A stretch of DNA of 64,000 nt from Flavihumibacter sp. UBA7668 (GTDB lineage Bacteria > Bacteroidota > Bacteroidia > Chitinophagales > Chitinophagaceae): NCBI RefSeq assembly GCF_002483205.1, contig NZ_DLHM01000004.1:466962-530961 (forward strand). Direction: 5' to 3'. The notes beneath the pieces are model-generated. The model saw nothing but the letters and a program-made list of their open reading frames with translations. It searched no databases and was not told where the DNA came from. The translations under genes were made by a program, and so were the position numbers. This document shows, piece by piece, positions 7,073-16,300 of the stretch (the stretch's first letter is position 1; each line of letters starts with the position of its first letter).

Positions 7073-8296
7073 ATGGATAATAGGACATTAGTTGTAATTG
7101 GAGGAGGTGCTGCCGGCTTTTTTTGTGCAGTAAATGCGGCTGCACTGGATCCGGCATTAACCGTAGTATTACTGGAGAAATCATCCAAACTGCTGTCGAA
7201 GGTCCGCATCAGTGGAGGTGGAAGATGTAATGTAACACATGCCTGTTTTGAAATCCCGGCATTGTCTAAAAAGTATCCACGGGGAGAGAAGTTTGTTAAA
7301 AAAACATTTGGATATTTTAACCCATCAGACACCATTCAATGGTTTGAAAATAGGGGAGTGCCTTTAAAAGTGGAAGAAGATGGTCGGATGTTTCCTGTTT
7401 CCAACGATTCTGCATCAATAATCACCTGTTTATTGACGGAAGCTGCTAAATATGGAGTGCAGATCCGTATGAATCAGGAAGTGCAGGAGTTGGAGCAATT
7501 AGAAGGGAGCTGGCGAATTAAAACAACAACCAATGAATTTTTTGCAGATGCTGTATGTGTGGCTTCTGGTGGGTATCCTAAAAGCAGTCAGTTTGATTGG
7601 CTCAAATCTACCAAACATGTTATTCAGGATCCGGTTCCATCGCTGTTCACATTCAACCTGCCGGGCCATTCGATCCGGGATCTGATGGGAGTGGTGGTTG
7701 ACCCGGCGCAGGTTAAAATTAACGGAACCAAACTGATGGAAAAAGGACCGGTGTTGATTACGCATTGGGGATTAAGCGGTCCGGCTATTTTGCGTTTAAG
7801 TGCCTGGGGAGCCCGCCAGCTGGCTGAAAAAAACTGGCAATTCCGGGTAGTAATAAACTGGGTGCCAGACTATCATGAACAGCGTTTGCTTGAATTTATC
7901 CGGTTGTTCCGCAATGAAAAAGGCGCGCTTAAATTAATAAACAGAAATCCCTTTGGTTTACCACAGCGATTTTGGGAATACCTGTTAAATGAAACAGGAG
8001 CAGATCCCGAAGCTAAATGGGGTGAATTACCAGCCAGAGAGCAGAATAAACTGGTTAAACTATTGTGCGCCATGGAGTTGGAGGTGCATGGAAAAACAAC
8101 CTTTAAAGAGGAGTTTGTAACCGCAGGCGGAATCTCATTGGCCGACGTAAATCCGGCTACCATGGAAAGCCGGTTACACCCCGGACTCTATTTTGCGGGG
8201 GAGGTGCTGGATGTGGATGGAATCACGGGTGGTTTCAATTTTCAACATGCCTGGACCAGTGGCTGGCTGGCAGCTAATTCCATCGTTAAAAAATAG
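7073..8296 (+). CDS. BaiN/HI0933-type NAD(P)/FAD-dependent oxidoreductase
   Basis: Flavoprotein of the HI0933/YhiN/BaiN family, whose physiological substrate is usually unknown; a few members reduce double bonds in bile-acid intermediates. The N-terminal dinucleotide fold VVIGGGAAGFFCAVNAA lies at residues 7-23, followed by the family signature SGGGRCNVTHACF. The C-terminal motif GLYFAGEVLDVDGITGGFNF contacts FAD in relatives. Length (407 residues) is typical. The start at 7073 is chosen because a promoter box lies just upstream. The specific reaction here cannot be assigned. Confidence 0.88.
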   Translation: MDNRTLVVIGGGAAGFFCAVNAAALDPALTVVLLEKSSKLLSKVRISGGGRCNVTHACFEIPALSKKYPRGEKFVKKTFGYFNPSDTIQWFENRGVPLKVEEDGRMFPVSNDSASIITCLLTEAAKYGVQIRMNQEVQELEQLEGSWRIKTTTNEFFADAVCVASGGYPKSSQFDWLKSTKHVIQDPVPSLFTFNLPGHSIRDLMGVVVDPAQVKINGTKLMEKGPVLITHWGLSGPAILRLSAWGARQLAEKNWQFRVVINWVPDYHEQRLLEFIRLFRNEKGALKLINRNPFGLPQRFWEYLLNETGADPEAKWGELPAREQNKLVKLLCAMELEVHGKTTFKEEFVTAGGISLADVNPATMESRLHPGLYFAGEVLDVDGITGGFNFQHAWTSGWLAANSIVKK

Positions 8297-8327
8297 CCCA
8301 AAAAGCAGCTGTGAAGCTCATTTTACC

Positions 8328-8335
8328 TATCTTTG
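8328..8335 (+). promoter_or_regulatory. -7 box TATCTTTG for rpsA
   Basis: Perfect TAnnTTTG match 31 bases before the rpsA start. No convincing -33 TTTG was found at 19-21 bases upstream, so the call rests on the -7 element and its position. Confidence 0.5.
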
Positions 8336-8366
8336 CAGGCCCGAATAAAACCATCGGGAAAACAAT

Positions 8367-10268
8367 ATGTTTCAAAACATTTTTGCTAAACAATTAAACG
8401 CTGATGATCAGGAGTCTGCTGCTGCACCCGCAGAAGCAACTACAGCGACAACAACTGCACCTGAGGCACCTGTTGAGGTAGCCACTGCGCACGATGATTT
8501 CGACTGGAGCATCGACAAGCGCAATGTTTCTTCTTACAATTCTGAAGAAAAAGCAAAGTACGACAAAGTGTACGAAGCAACTTTTGTTGCTATCACTGAT
8601 GGAGAACTGATTAAAGGTGCTGTGGTTGGTTTAACTAAAACCGACGTAGTACTGAACATCGGATTTAAAAGTGATGGTTTGATTTCCTTAAACGAATTCC
8701 GTGATCTTCATGGATTGAAGATTGGTGATGAAGTGGAAGTTATGGTGGTGGAAAAAGAAGACCGTCAGGGCCATCTTCACCTAAGCCGCAAACAGGCTCG
8801 TATTACACGTGCATGGGAAAAAATCGTGGAAGTTCACAAGACTGGTGAAATTGTTACTGGTACCGTTACCAGCAAAACCAAAGGTGGTCTTATCGTGGAT
8901 GTATTTGGTATGGAAACCTTCCTGCCAGGTTCTCAGATCGATGTGAAACCGGTAACTGATTATGATCAGTTTGTTGGTAAAACAATGGAATTCAAAGTGG
9001 TGAAAGTAAACGAAGCCATCAAGAATGCAGTAGTATCGCACAAAGCATTGATCGAAAGCGATATCGAAGCACAACGTGCAGAGATTATGGGCAAACTCGA
9101 AAAAGGCCAGGTACTGGAAGGAACCATCAAGAATATCACCGATTTCGGTGCCTTTATGGATCTGGGTGGTCTGGACGGATTGCTCTACATTACCGATATC
9201 AGCTGGGGTCGTATCAACCACCCTTCAGAGGTGTTGAAACTGGACCAGAAGCTGAATGTGGTGGTATTGGATTTCGACGACGACAAAAAGCGGATCAGCC
9301 TTGGTCTGAAACAACTTACGCCACATCCTTGGGATGTGCTGCCTGAAAACGTTACAGAAAGTAATGTAGTTAAAGGTAAAGTTGTGAATATTGAAGATTA
9401 TGGCGCATTCCTGGAAATTATGCCTGGAGTGGAAGGACTGGTTCACGTTAGTGAAATTACCTGGGCAAATACCCCCATCAACGCGAAAGAATTCTTTAAA
9501 CTGGGCGACGAATACGAAGCTAAAATCGTTACCCTTGATAAGGATGCACGCAAGATGAGTCTTTCTATCAAACAAATGACTCCTGATCCCTGGAATGAAA
9601 TCGAAAATAAATTCCCTGTTGAAAGCCGTCATAGCGGTCTCGTGAAAAACATTACTCCTTACGGTGTATTTGTTGAACTGGAGCCTGGTATTGGTGGTAT
9701 GATTCACATCAGTGACCTGAGCTGGCTGAAGCGATTCAACCATCCTTCTGAGTACACTAAAGTGGGAGAGAGAATCGATATTATCATTCTCGGAATTGAT
9801 AAAGAAAACCGCAAACTGCAACTTGGACATAAGCAACTGGAAGAAGATCCCTGGAATGCACTGGAAGATACATTTGCTATCGGTACAGTTCATGAAGGAA
9901 CCGTAATCCGTAAGGACGACAAAGGTGCTATTGTTCAATTGCCTTATGGTTTGGAAGGATTTGCTCCTAACCGTCACCTTGCAAAAGAAGATGGTAGCTC
10001 TGTAAATGCGGAAGAAACCAATCAGTTTTTGGTAATCGAATTCGACCGTAACGAAAAGCGGATTGTTGTAAGTCACGCACGCACCTGGGAAGTTGCTAAA
10101 GCAGAAGAAAGAGAAGCTGTTAAGAAGGAAGCTAAAGCTGAAGCAGATAAAACCAAGAAAGCGGTTAAGAATATCCAAAGCAAAGTTGAAAAAGCTACTT
10201 TGGGTGATCTGGGTGTACTGGCTGAACTCAAGAAGAAGCTGGAAGGCGGGGAAGGCGAAGGCGCTTAA
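8367..10268 (+). CDS. rpsA: 30S ribosomal protein S1
   Basis: S1 recruits mRNA to the small subunit. The 633-residue protein has an acidic, Ala/Thr-rich N-terminal extension (about residues 10-50, TTATTTAPEAPVEV) and six S1 OB-fold repeats starting near DGELIKGAVVG, TGEIVTGTVTS, KGQVLEGTIKN, SNVVKGKVVN, SRHSGLVKN and GTVHEGTVIR. It ends in a lysine/alanine-rich tail of about 50 residues. Enterobacterial S1 is shorter (about 557) and lacks the N-terminal extension. Because Shine-Dalgarno sequences are sparse in this genome, S1 may matter more for initiation here; that is inference. Confidence 0.95.
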   Translation: MFQNIFAKQLNADDQESAAAPAEATTATTTAPEAPVEVATAHDDFDWSIDKRNVSSYNSEEKAKYDKVYEATFVAITDGELIKGAVVGLTKTDVVLNIGFKSDGLISLNEFRDLHGLKIGDEVEVMVVEKEDRQGHLHLSRKQARITRAWEKIVEVHKTGEIVTGTVTSKTKGGLIVDVFGMETFLPGSQIDVKPVTDYDQFVGKTMEFKVVKVNEAIKNAVVSHKALIESDIEAQRAEIMGKLEKGQVLEGTIKNITDFGAFMDLGGLDGLLYITDISWGRINHPSEVLKLDQKLNVVVLDFDDDKKRISLGLKQLTPHPWDVLPENVTESNVVKGKVVNIEDYGAFLEIMPGVEGLVHVSEITWANTPINAKEFFKLGDEYEAKIVTLDKDARKMSLSIKQMTPDPWNEIENKFPVESRHSGLVKNITPYGVFVELEPGIGGMIHISDLSWLKRFNHPSEYTKVGERIDIIILGIDKENRKLQLGHKQLEEDPWNALEDTFAIGTVHEGTVIRKDDKGAIVQLPYGLEGFAPNRHLAKEDGSSVNAEETNQFLVIEFDRNEKRIVVSHARTWEVAKAEEREAVKKEAKAEADKTKKAVKNIQSKVEKATLGDLGVLAELKKKLEGGEGEGA

Positions 10269-10293
10269 TAAGCAAATTGGAATTCTCAATAAT

Positions 10294-10322
10294 AAGGTGC
10301 AGCAAAAGCTGCACCTTTTTTT
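10294..10322 (+). terminator. intrinsic terminator after rpsA
   Basis: Perfect 10-bp stem AAGGTGCAGC (10294-10303) with GCTGCACCTT (10308-10317), tetraloop AAAA, running into seven T residues. Confidence 0.93.
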
Positions 10323-10401
10323 ATGTCGGAATCTGATTTGCTTGTTCCATAATAAACAGGTACCTTAAAACTAGTTTCTTTTCCCGTTCTTTTTTTCTTG
10401 C

Positions 10402-10416
10402 GATTTGTTACAAATC
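10402..10416. promoter_or_regulatory. small palindrome upstream of the M19-like gene
   Basis: GATTTG TTA CAAATC is a perfect 6-bp inverted repeat centred 21 bases before the ATG at 10430. It could be an operator or chance; there is no paired regulator gene nearby. Confidence 0.3.
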
Positions 10417-10429
10417 CAACACAAGCCTC

Positions 10430-11866
10430 ATGTTCAAATTTGCTGACATCCATTGCCATCCGAATTTGAAAACCTTCGGTCATTCATTTAATGAATCGGT
10501 TATTTCCGATCCACGCTCTAATCTATGGTACCACCAACCACTTACAAAATACCGTCGGCTGGTAAAAAATATATCTGGTATTTCTAGCTACTCTCAGGCC
10601 GACCTTTCAGCCATGTGTTCTGGAAATGTGAAGCTGGCATTCGTTTCTCTTTATCCGTTTGAAAAAGGATTTTTTATTAATCTTACAGGAAGTGGGTTGG
10701 TTTCTGCATATGTATCTGATCTTGTTACAGGTATAGGTTACCGAAGAGTGAGGCATCTGCAGCGGCATCTCGATTACTTCCAGGACCTTGAGCGGGAATA
10801 TGATTTTTTTCGAAATAGTGAGCGAAGCTCTCCAGAAAATGGTGAGGATCGAAGCTGGACTTTTATTTCTTCCTCGCAGGAACTGGAGGAAGTTATGATT
10901 GCCAAAAACAGATTGGGAATAGTGCTAAGCATTGAAGGCGCTCATGTTTTTAATACTGGATTGGGAGAGTTTGGCCGAACTCCGGATCCTGATGAAGTTG
11001 TTGAAAAGGTCAGGGCTGTTAAACAATGGGAGCATCCGCCTGTTTTTATAACATTTGCCCATAATTTCTACAATGACCTATGCGGGCATGCACCTAGTCT
11101 TGAAATACTTGGACCGCTTGTAAACCAGAAGAATGGAATGAATGAAGGTTTTACAGAGCTCGGTATTAAAACGCTTCATGAACTGCTAAGTGATGAACAG
11201 GGCGCTCCCATACTGATTGATATAAAACACATGAGTCTTAAGGCAAGGAAGCAATATTTTGAAATTCTTGAAACGGACTATGCTCCTAGTCAATGGCTTC
11301 CGATTATCGTGAGTCATGGTGGTGTAACCGGCCTTAATTTAATTGGAGGAACAACCATACCCGGAGCTGAAAACCTTTTTTATAAGACAGATATTAATTT
11401 CTATGATGAAGAACTTATTACAATTTCTAAATCGGGAGGATTATTTGCCCTTCAGTTAGACTGCAGAAGACTGGCCAGCAAATCATTTATTCACCAGGTA
11501 CCAGCCATCGCTGCACAAAAAAAAGTAAGTCCTGCAGCTTTGCTGGTTTGGACCCAGATTCAACATATAGCGGAAGTATTAGACAGGGCCCGATTGCCTG
11601 CCTGGGATATGATATGTATTGGAAGTGATTTTGATGGTTCAGTTAATCCGCCAGATGGTTGCCTTGGTTCCATGGACTTTTCAGACCTTGGAATGAATTT
11701 GCTGAAGCTAATTGAAAACTACTTATTACTTCGTAAGGGAACCTGGAATTTACCTGAAAATGGCTGGTTAGAGCCGGTATCCATTATGCAAAAAATAAGT
11801 TCGGGAAATGCAGTGTCTTTCCTCGATCAGTATTTCAGGAAATACAAAAAAAAGCCTGCCTTGTAA
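10430..11866 (+). CDS. membrane-dipeptidase-like (M19 family) metallohydrolase
   Basis: Belongs to the amidohydrolase fold of renal dipeptidases. Putative metal and catalytic residues are visible: HxH in ADIHCHPN near residue 8, Glu in LSIEGAHVF, His in THE segment ITFAHNF, His in PIIVSHGGVTG and Asp in CIGSDFDGSVNP. It has 478 residues, longer than classical members (about 350-400), with an insert in the first 150 residues. No signal peptide is visible, so it would act in the cytoplasm. The gene stands alone between a terminator and a long gene-free region. It could hydrolyse dipeptides or another amide; the substrate is unknown. Confidence 0.75.
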   Translation: MFKFADIHCHPNLKTFGHSFNESVISDPRSNLWYHQPLTKYRRLVKNISGISSYSQADLSAMCSGNVKLAFVSLYPFEKGFFINLTGSGLVSAYVSDLVTGIGYRRVRHLQRHLDYFQDLEREYDFFRNSERSSPENGEDRSWTFISSSQELEEVMIAKNRLGIVLSIEGAHVFNTGLGEFGRTPDPDEVVEKVRAVKQWEHPPVFITFAHNFYNDLCGHAPSLEILGPLVNQKNGMNEGFTELGIKTLHELLSDEQGAPILIDIKHMSLKARKQYFEILETDYAPSQWLPIIVSHGGVTGLNLIGGTTIPGAENLFYKTDINFYDEELITISKSGGLFALQLDCRRLASKSFIHQVPAIAAQKKVSPAALLVWTQIQHIAEVLDRARLPAWDMICIGSDFDGSVNPPDGCLGSMDFSDLGMNLLKLIENYLLLRKGTWNLPENGWLEPVSIMQKISSGNAVSFLDQYFRKYKKKPAL

Positions 11867-12497
11867 TGCTCCATGGAATTAAGTAAACCTAGAAGGTTGG
11901 CTGCTGATTTCATAAACATTCACTCCGTTTATTCGGCCAAATGGTTTTAAATCCCCCTTCGCTACTACGCACCTGTTGCATACAAAGCAGGCATAAATCT
12001 ATAAAGAGCTGGTTTCCCAGTTGGGTAGACGGTTTTGTTAGGGTAATTGGGCAGGTTGGTTGGATTCCGGATGAAGAAGTCTGATTTCCGGGCTTTTCAT
12101 GGATCTTAGAAAAGAAAGTTGATTGACATAGGTCTCGCCGGTTTCATAAGATATTGAAAGAGTTCTGGACGGTTGTTACTGGACATTGGATGGTTGGAGT
12201 TTCGATTCCCGTCAATCAACTTCTGAAACAAAGGTAGGTGGAGCAGGTATCAGGTACAAGAGCGGAATTGCTGAATTTTAGCCATACAGGAAATACTGGA
12301 AAATTCGTAAAATTTCGACCCGCTATAGGGATAGTTACGATGGTAAAAAGGCTAAATTTATGGAAAATTGCAAAGATGGTATATTCCGAACAGGTATATT
12401 TACGTAGAACTACTATAGTGAATGTTCAGGAATTTTTACAACTTGCAAACCGAAAGGATCCGAAAAATGACCTTTCCCAATTCGCAAAATTCACCGT
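11867..12497 (+). other. gene-free region with a 107-base inverted-repeat element
   Basis: This 631-base stretch has no convincing gene. One open frame (12238-12501) has a composition unlike a real protein and overlaps the next gene. The only structure noticed is the inverted repeat at 12116-12222. The stretch 12230-12490 is AT-rich and may carry the promoter of the response regulator, but no clear TAnnTTTG box was found. Confidence 0.6.
12116..12222. repeat. 107-base element bounded by 12-bp inverted repeats
   Basis: AAGTTGATTGAC (12116-12127) and GTCAATCAACTT (12211-12222) are perfect inverted copies enclosing 83 bases. The right inner end reads TTTCGATTCCC, resembling a tRNA T-loop, but no T-stem or cloverleaf can be drawn. 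No target-site duplication was seen at the edges. It could be a small non-coding RNA, a miniature mobile element remnant, or a regulatory structure. Confidence 0.5.
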
Positions 12498-13169
12498 ATG
12501 AAAAAACCAGACCCGAACAATCCTATTAAGGTTGCTATTGCCGATGACCATGCACTTTTCCGTGCAGGTGTCAAAACAGCCCTCTCTGCAAAAAAAGATG
12601 TAGAGTTGATAGCAGAGGCAGATAATGGGATGCAATTATTGAATTTGCTCAAACATATTGAGCCGGATGTTATTCTGCTTGACATTCAGATGCCTATAAT
12701 GGATGGGATTACTACGCTTCCTGAAATTCGTAAAATAAACCCGAATGTAAAAGTGATTATCCTATCCATGCACAATGACCATTCCATGATCTCAAAACTT
12801 ATGGAAATTGGAGCAAATTCCTACCTCACTAAAAATTCTGATTCCGAAACCATTTATCAGGCAATTAAAACCTGTTATGAACAGGAGTTCTTCTTCAATG
12901 AGTTAACCAATAAAGCCCTGCTGACGGGTTTGCGTACCCGTAAAACAGAACCCGATCATTTACTGGACGCGCAATTGACAGATAAAGAAATCAGGATTCT
13001 AAAACTGATGTGTGAAGAAAAAACCACCAAGGAAATTGCTGATATTGTTGATATCAGTCCCAGAACGGTGGAGGCAATCCGTGATAAATTAAAAACAAAA
13101 ACCGGTGCAAAATCGATGGCCGGTTTGGTCATGTATGCTGTGAAAAAAGGGTTTGTTCAGGAAACCTGA
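12498..13169 (+). CDS. LuxR/NarL-type response regulator
   Basis: Two-domain transcription regulator of 223 residues. The receiver domain (about residues 8-125) has the acidic pair in IADDHALFRAGV, the phospho-acceptor Asp in VILLDIQMPIMDG, and the conserved Ser and Lys in IILSMH and YLTKNSD. The C-terminal helix-turn-helix (about 155-215) reads LTDKEIRILKLMCEEKTTKE followed by SPRTVEAIRDKL. No histidine kinase is encoded nearby, so it is an orphan in this window. Its position 208 bases before the large secreted repeat protein suggests, but does not show, that it controls it. A strong terminator separates them. Confidence 0.92.
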   Translation: MKKPDPNNPIKVAIADDHALFRAGVKTALSAKKDVELIAEADNGMQLLNLLKHIEPDVILLDIQMPIMDGITTLPEIRKINPNVKVIILSMHNDHSMISKLMEIGANSYLTKNSDSETIYQAIKTCYEQEFFFNELTNKALLTGLRTRKTEPDHLLDAQLTDKEIRILKLMCEEKTTKEIADIVDISPRTVEAIRDKLKTKTGAKSMAGLVMYAVKKGFVQET

Positions 13170-13198
13170 AGGATAGGTTGATTAAAGATTATTTTTTT

Positions 13199-13242
13199 AT
13201 CCCCTGTTTGATATACCGAAATCAGACAGGGGATATTTTTTT
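13199..13242 (+). terminator. intrinsic terminator after the response regulator
   Basis: A 13-bp stem, ATCCCCTGTTTGA (13199-13211) with TCAGACAGGGGAT (13222-13234) and one G-T pair, encloses a 10-base loop and leads into seven T residues. Confidence 0.9.
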
Positions 13243-13377
13243 ATCGTATTTTTTCTACAAACCCTAGGTACTACTACTCAATCTGGGTATCCATTCGTCG
13301 AAATTTTCGATAAAAGCTTTCATTTCATCGATGGTAGATAGATTTTTGACGTTATATCCTCGAATCCAAATCCGACT

Positions 13378-16300
13378 ATGAAAAAACTCTACCTATTCCT
13401 AACCATTCTTTACACCTTAATTCACTATCAGGAGGTACAGGCGCAAACTTGTACACTTACTGTGAGTTCAGCCGTATCGCAAGAGTCCAGATGTAAGGCC
13501 ACCGGTACCATCACCGTATCCGCTTCCAGTGGTAGCGGAAATTACAATTACCGGGTTTTGGGTCCAATTAATACCCCCTATACTTCTTCTTCAACCATAA
13601 GTGGACTCTCTGCCGGAACCTATACGGTTATGGTGCAGGATGTATCCACCAATTGTGTTGCTGAACTGCAGAATATCATCGTACCCGGTACCTATGAAGA
13701 TCCCCGTTTTAATCTGGTTAAAACCGATGAGACCTGCGCCAATGCAAGTGACGCAACAATTACGGTATCGAATTTAACGGGTGGTCGTTCTCCCTACACT
13801 TTCACCATCGTTGCACCTTCGCCAGCAGGAATTGGTACATCGAATTCAACCGGTGTATTTTCCGGATTACCAGGTGGTGAATATGCGATTGAATTGAAAG
13901 ACTCCTGCGGAGGAATTCAAACCCGTCGGGTGAATGTACTATCCTACGACTGGTGGATTGAATACCATAGTGGTTCAAGAGTAAATTGCCGGGATGGAAA
14001 TTTTGAAATTCGTGTGCGCGATTCAAGAGGTAATTCCAATACCAATAATCCAATCTTTAATTCATTTCAATACGGTGCAGTGAATAGTCCGGGTGATACC
14101 ACCTGGTATTCAACCTATCAGTTCACTTATGATCTGGAGTCTCGTCGTTCTCTGCGCCTGGTTACAAAAGATGCTTGTGGTAATGTTCGTGGTGTTAACT
14201 GGTCCGATAACCAGATTCCCGCTGTAGCAAATGTTGTTTTAACCAGCTTTCAATCCTGTAATAGTTTCACAGCTTCCATAACCGGACAGGTGAATCTGAA
14301 TAACCCAACCTATTGTCTGATTAACAGCAGCAATGTTCAGGTTGCATGTAATTCAACCGGTGTGTTTTCCGGTATTCAGGAAGGAACCTATTCCATTACC
14401 GTGCGGGATGATTGTTTTGATACAACTATTACCCGCAACTTCACCATGTCGCAACCACAGTTAAGTCTGAATCCAAATGTAAATTTAAACAGGATCAGTT
14501 GTGATCAGGTAACAGCCTCCGTAAGTGGACTGGTGAATTTTACAAACCCAAATTTCTGTTTGTTTAATAGTTCCGGTGTACAGCTTGCCTGTAATACAAC
14601 CGGCAGCTTCCCAAATTTGGCGAATGGTTCCTATTGTATAGAAGTAAAAGATGGCTGTTATGATACAACTTTAACCAGATGTTTCACTGTTCAGCCGTTG
14701 ATACCCTCAGTTGCAGCAAGTGTAACTGTTACTGATCCACAATGTGAAGATTTTGATGTTAGCATAACCGGACAAACCAATCTTACCAATCCTCAATATT
14801 GTTTATTCAACCAGGCCGGTGTTCAGATCGCCTGTAACAATAATGGAAATTTTGGTAATATTCCCTATGGAAATTATTGCATGCGAATTACCAATGATGC
14901 TGCCTGCTATGATACCACCATTGAGCGTTGCTTTGCCGTATTGCCAATTCCGCCCTCTGTTAATTCTCAGTTGGATGTAGTGCGGAATTGTACAACCATC
15001 GATTTGAGTATTGGCGGACAAACCAATATCACCAACCCTCAATATTGTTTGTATGATGCATCCAATACATTGATTGGTTGTAATACAACCGGCGTGTTTC
15101 CCGGACTTCCGTATGGATCCTATTGCATGGATATCCGGAATGATGTGAATTGTTATGATACCACAATTCGAAGATGTATTACCGTTGCACCGAACATTCC
15201 AGCTGTTGGCAGCCTGCAGGCGGGTAACCGCGACTGTACTGGTTTTACCATGAGCCTAAATGGTATGACCAATCTTACCAATGCACAATTCACTTTAAAG
15301 AATAGTGCAGGAACGGTGATAGGAACTAATTCAACAGGCTTATTTAACAATGTTCCTTATGGTTCTTATTGCATGGAAGTTCAAAATGATGTGAACTGTT
15401 ATGATACTCTGATCACCCGTTGTATTAATGTAACACAGAATATACCAAACGCAGGAGGTGTTCAGTTCTCCAACAGAGATTGTGATGGCTTCAATGCAAG
15501 AATTCAATGGGTAAGTAATTTCAGTTCCCCAACTTATACGCTTCGGGATTCTGCAAATAATATTGTATCAACCAGCAGCAACGGACAATTCTATAATCTT
15601 CCATACGGATCCTATTGTATAGGAATTCGCGACAATTGTTATGATACCACTATTAACCGTTGTTTTGAAGTTCGTCGTTCTTCACCCGGTATTTCACTGA
15701 CAGCCCAGCCGTCCTGTGAGTTCAACAGAACCAATATCCGGGTGAATGTAAACAACGGATTCGGTCCATATACGGTGAATGTGTATAATCCGGCTGATTC
15801 ATTGGTAAAAACCGTAACTACCGGAAGTACAAGCATTCGGGTTGAAAACCTGGATATGTTGCCGGGAACTCAGCAGTATCGCGTTGAATTAACGGATAAT
15901 TGCGGAAGTGCTACCAGTGGTATGGTAACGCCTGTTATGAGCACCTTCAGCAGTGATATACAGGTATTGTCAAAATGTCCATCGGGTGCCAACCAGAATG
16001 GTTCTTCTGAGTTAACCATCACTGTCAGTTCCAACCTGGGAATTATCAGTCCCACTATTATTAATAAAGACGGAAATTTGGTAAATATCCCATACAATAC
16101 GGGTTCAGTTGCAGTGTATAAATGGACAGATCTGGAGCCGGCAACTTATGTTGTACAGTATAATCTTCCGGGAAGTTGTAATAATAAAGGCTACGATACG
16201 GTAGTGGTAGGTGCATACCAGTATCCTCAACTGGATAAATCTGCATCCTTCCAATGTGATAATAATTCCTTTAGTGTGGGTGCTGATGTAACAGGTGGTG

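Noticed and set aside
8781..10289. Long open frames opposite rpsA
   Set aside because: They mirror the codon pattern of rpsA on the other strand and have no start signals; coding shadow.
12116..12222. tRNA gene suggested by a T-loop-like sequence
   Set aside because: The T-stem does not pair, the ends pair over 12 bp rather than 7, and no anticodon arm can be drawn.
12238..12501. Open frame of 87 codons before the response regulator
   Set aside because: It overlaps the next gene's start, begins with a non-ATG codon, and its amino acid composition shows no protein-like pattern; it lies in AT-rich spacer.
14230..15690. Possible CRISPR-like or minisatellite array
   Set aside because: The repeats are in-frame protein repeats of about 243 bases with diverged DNA, not short identical direct repeats with spacers.
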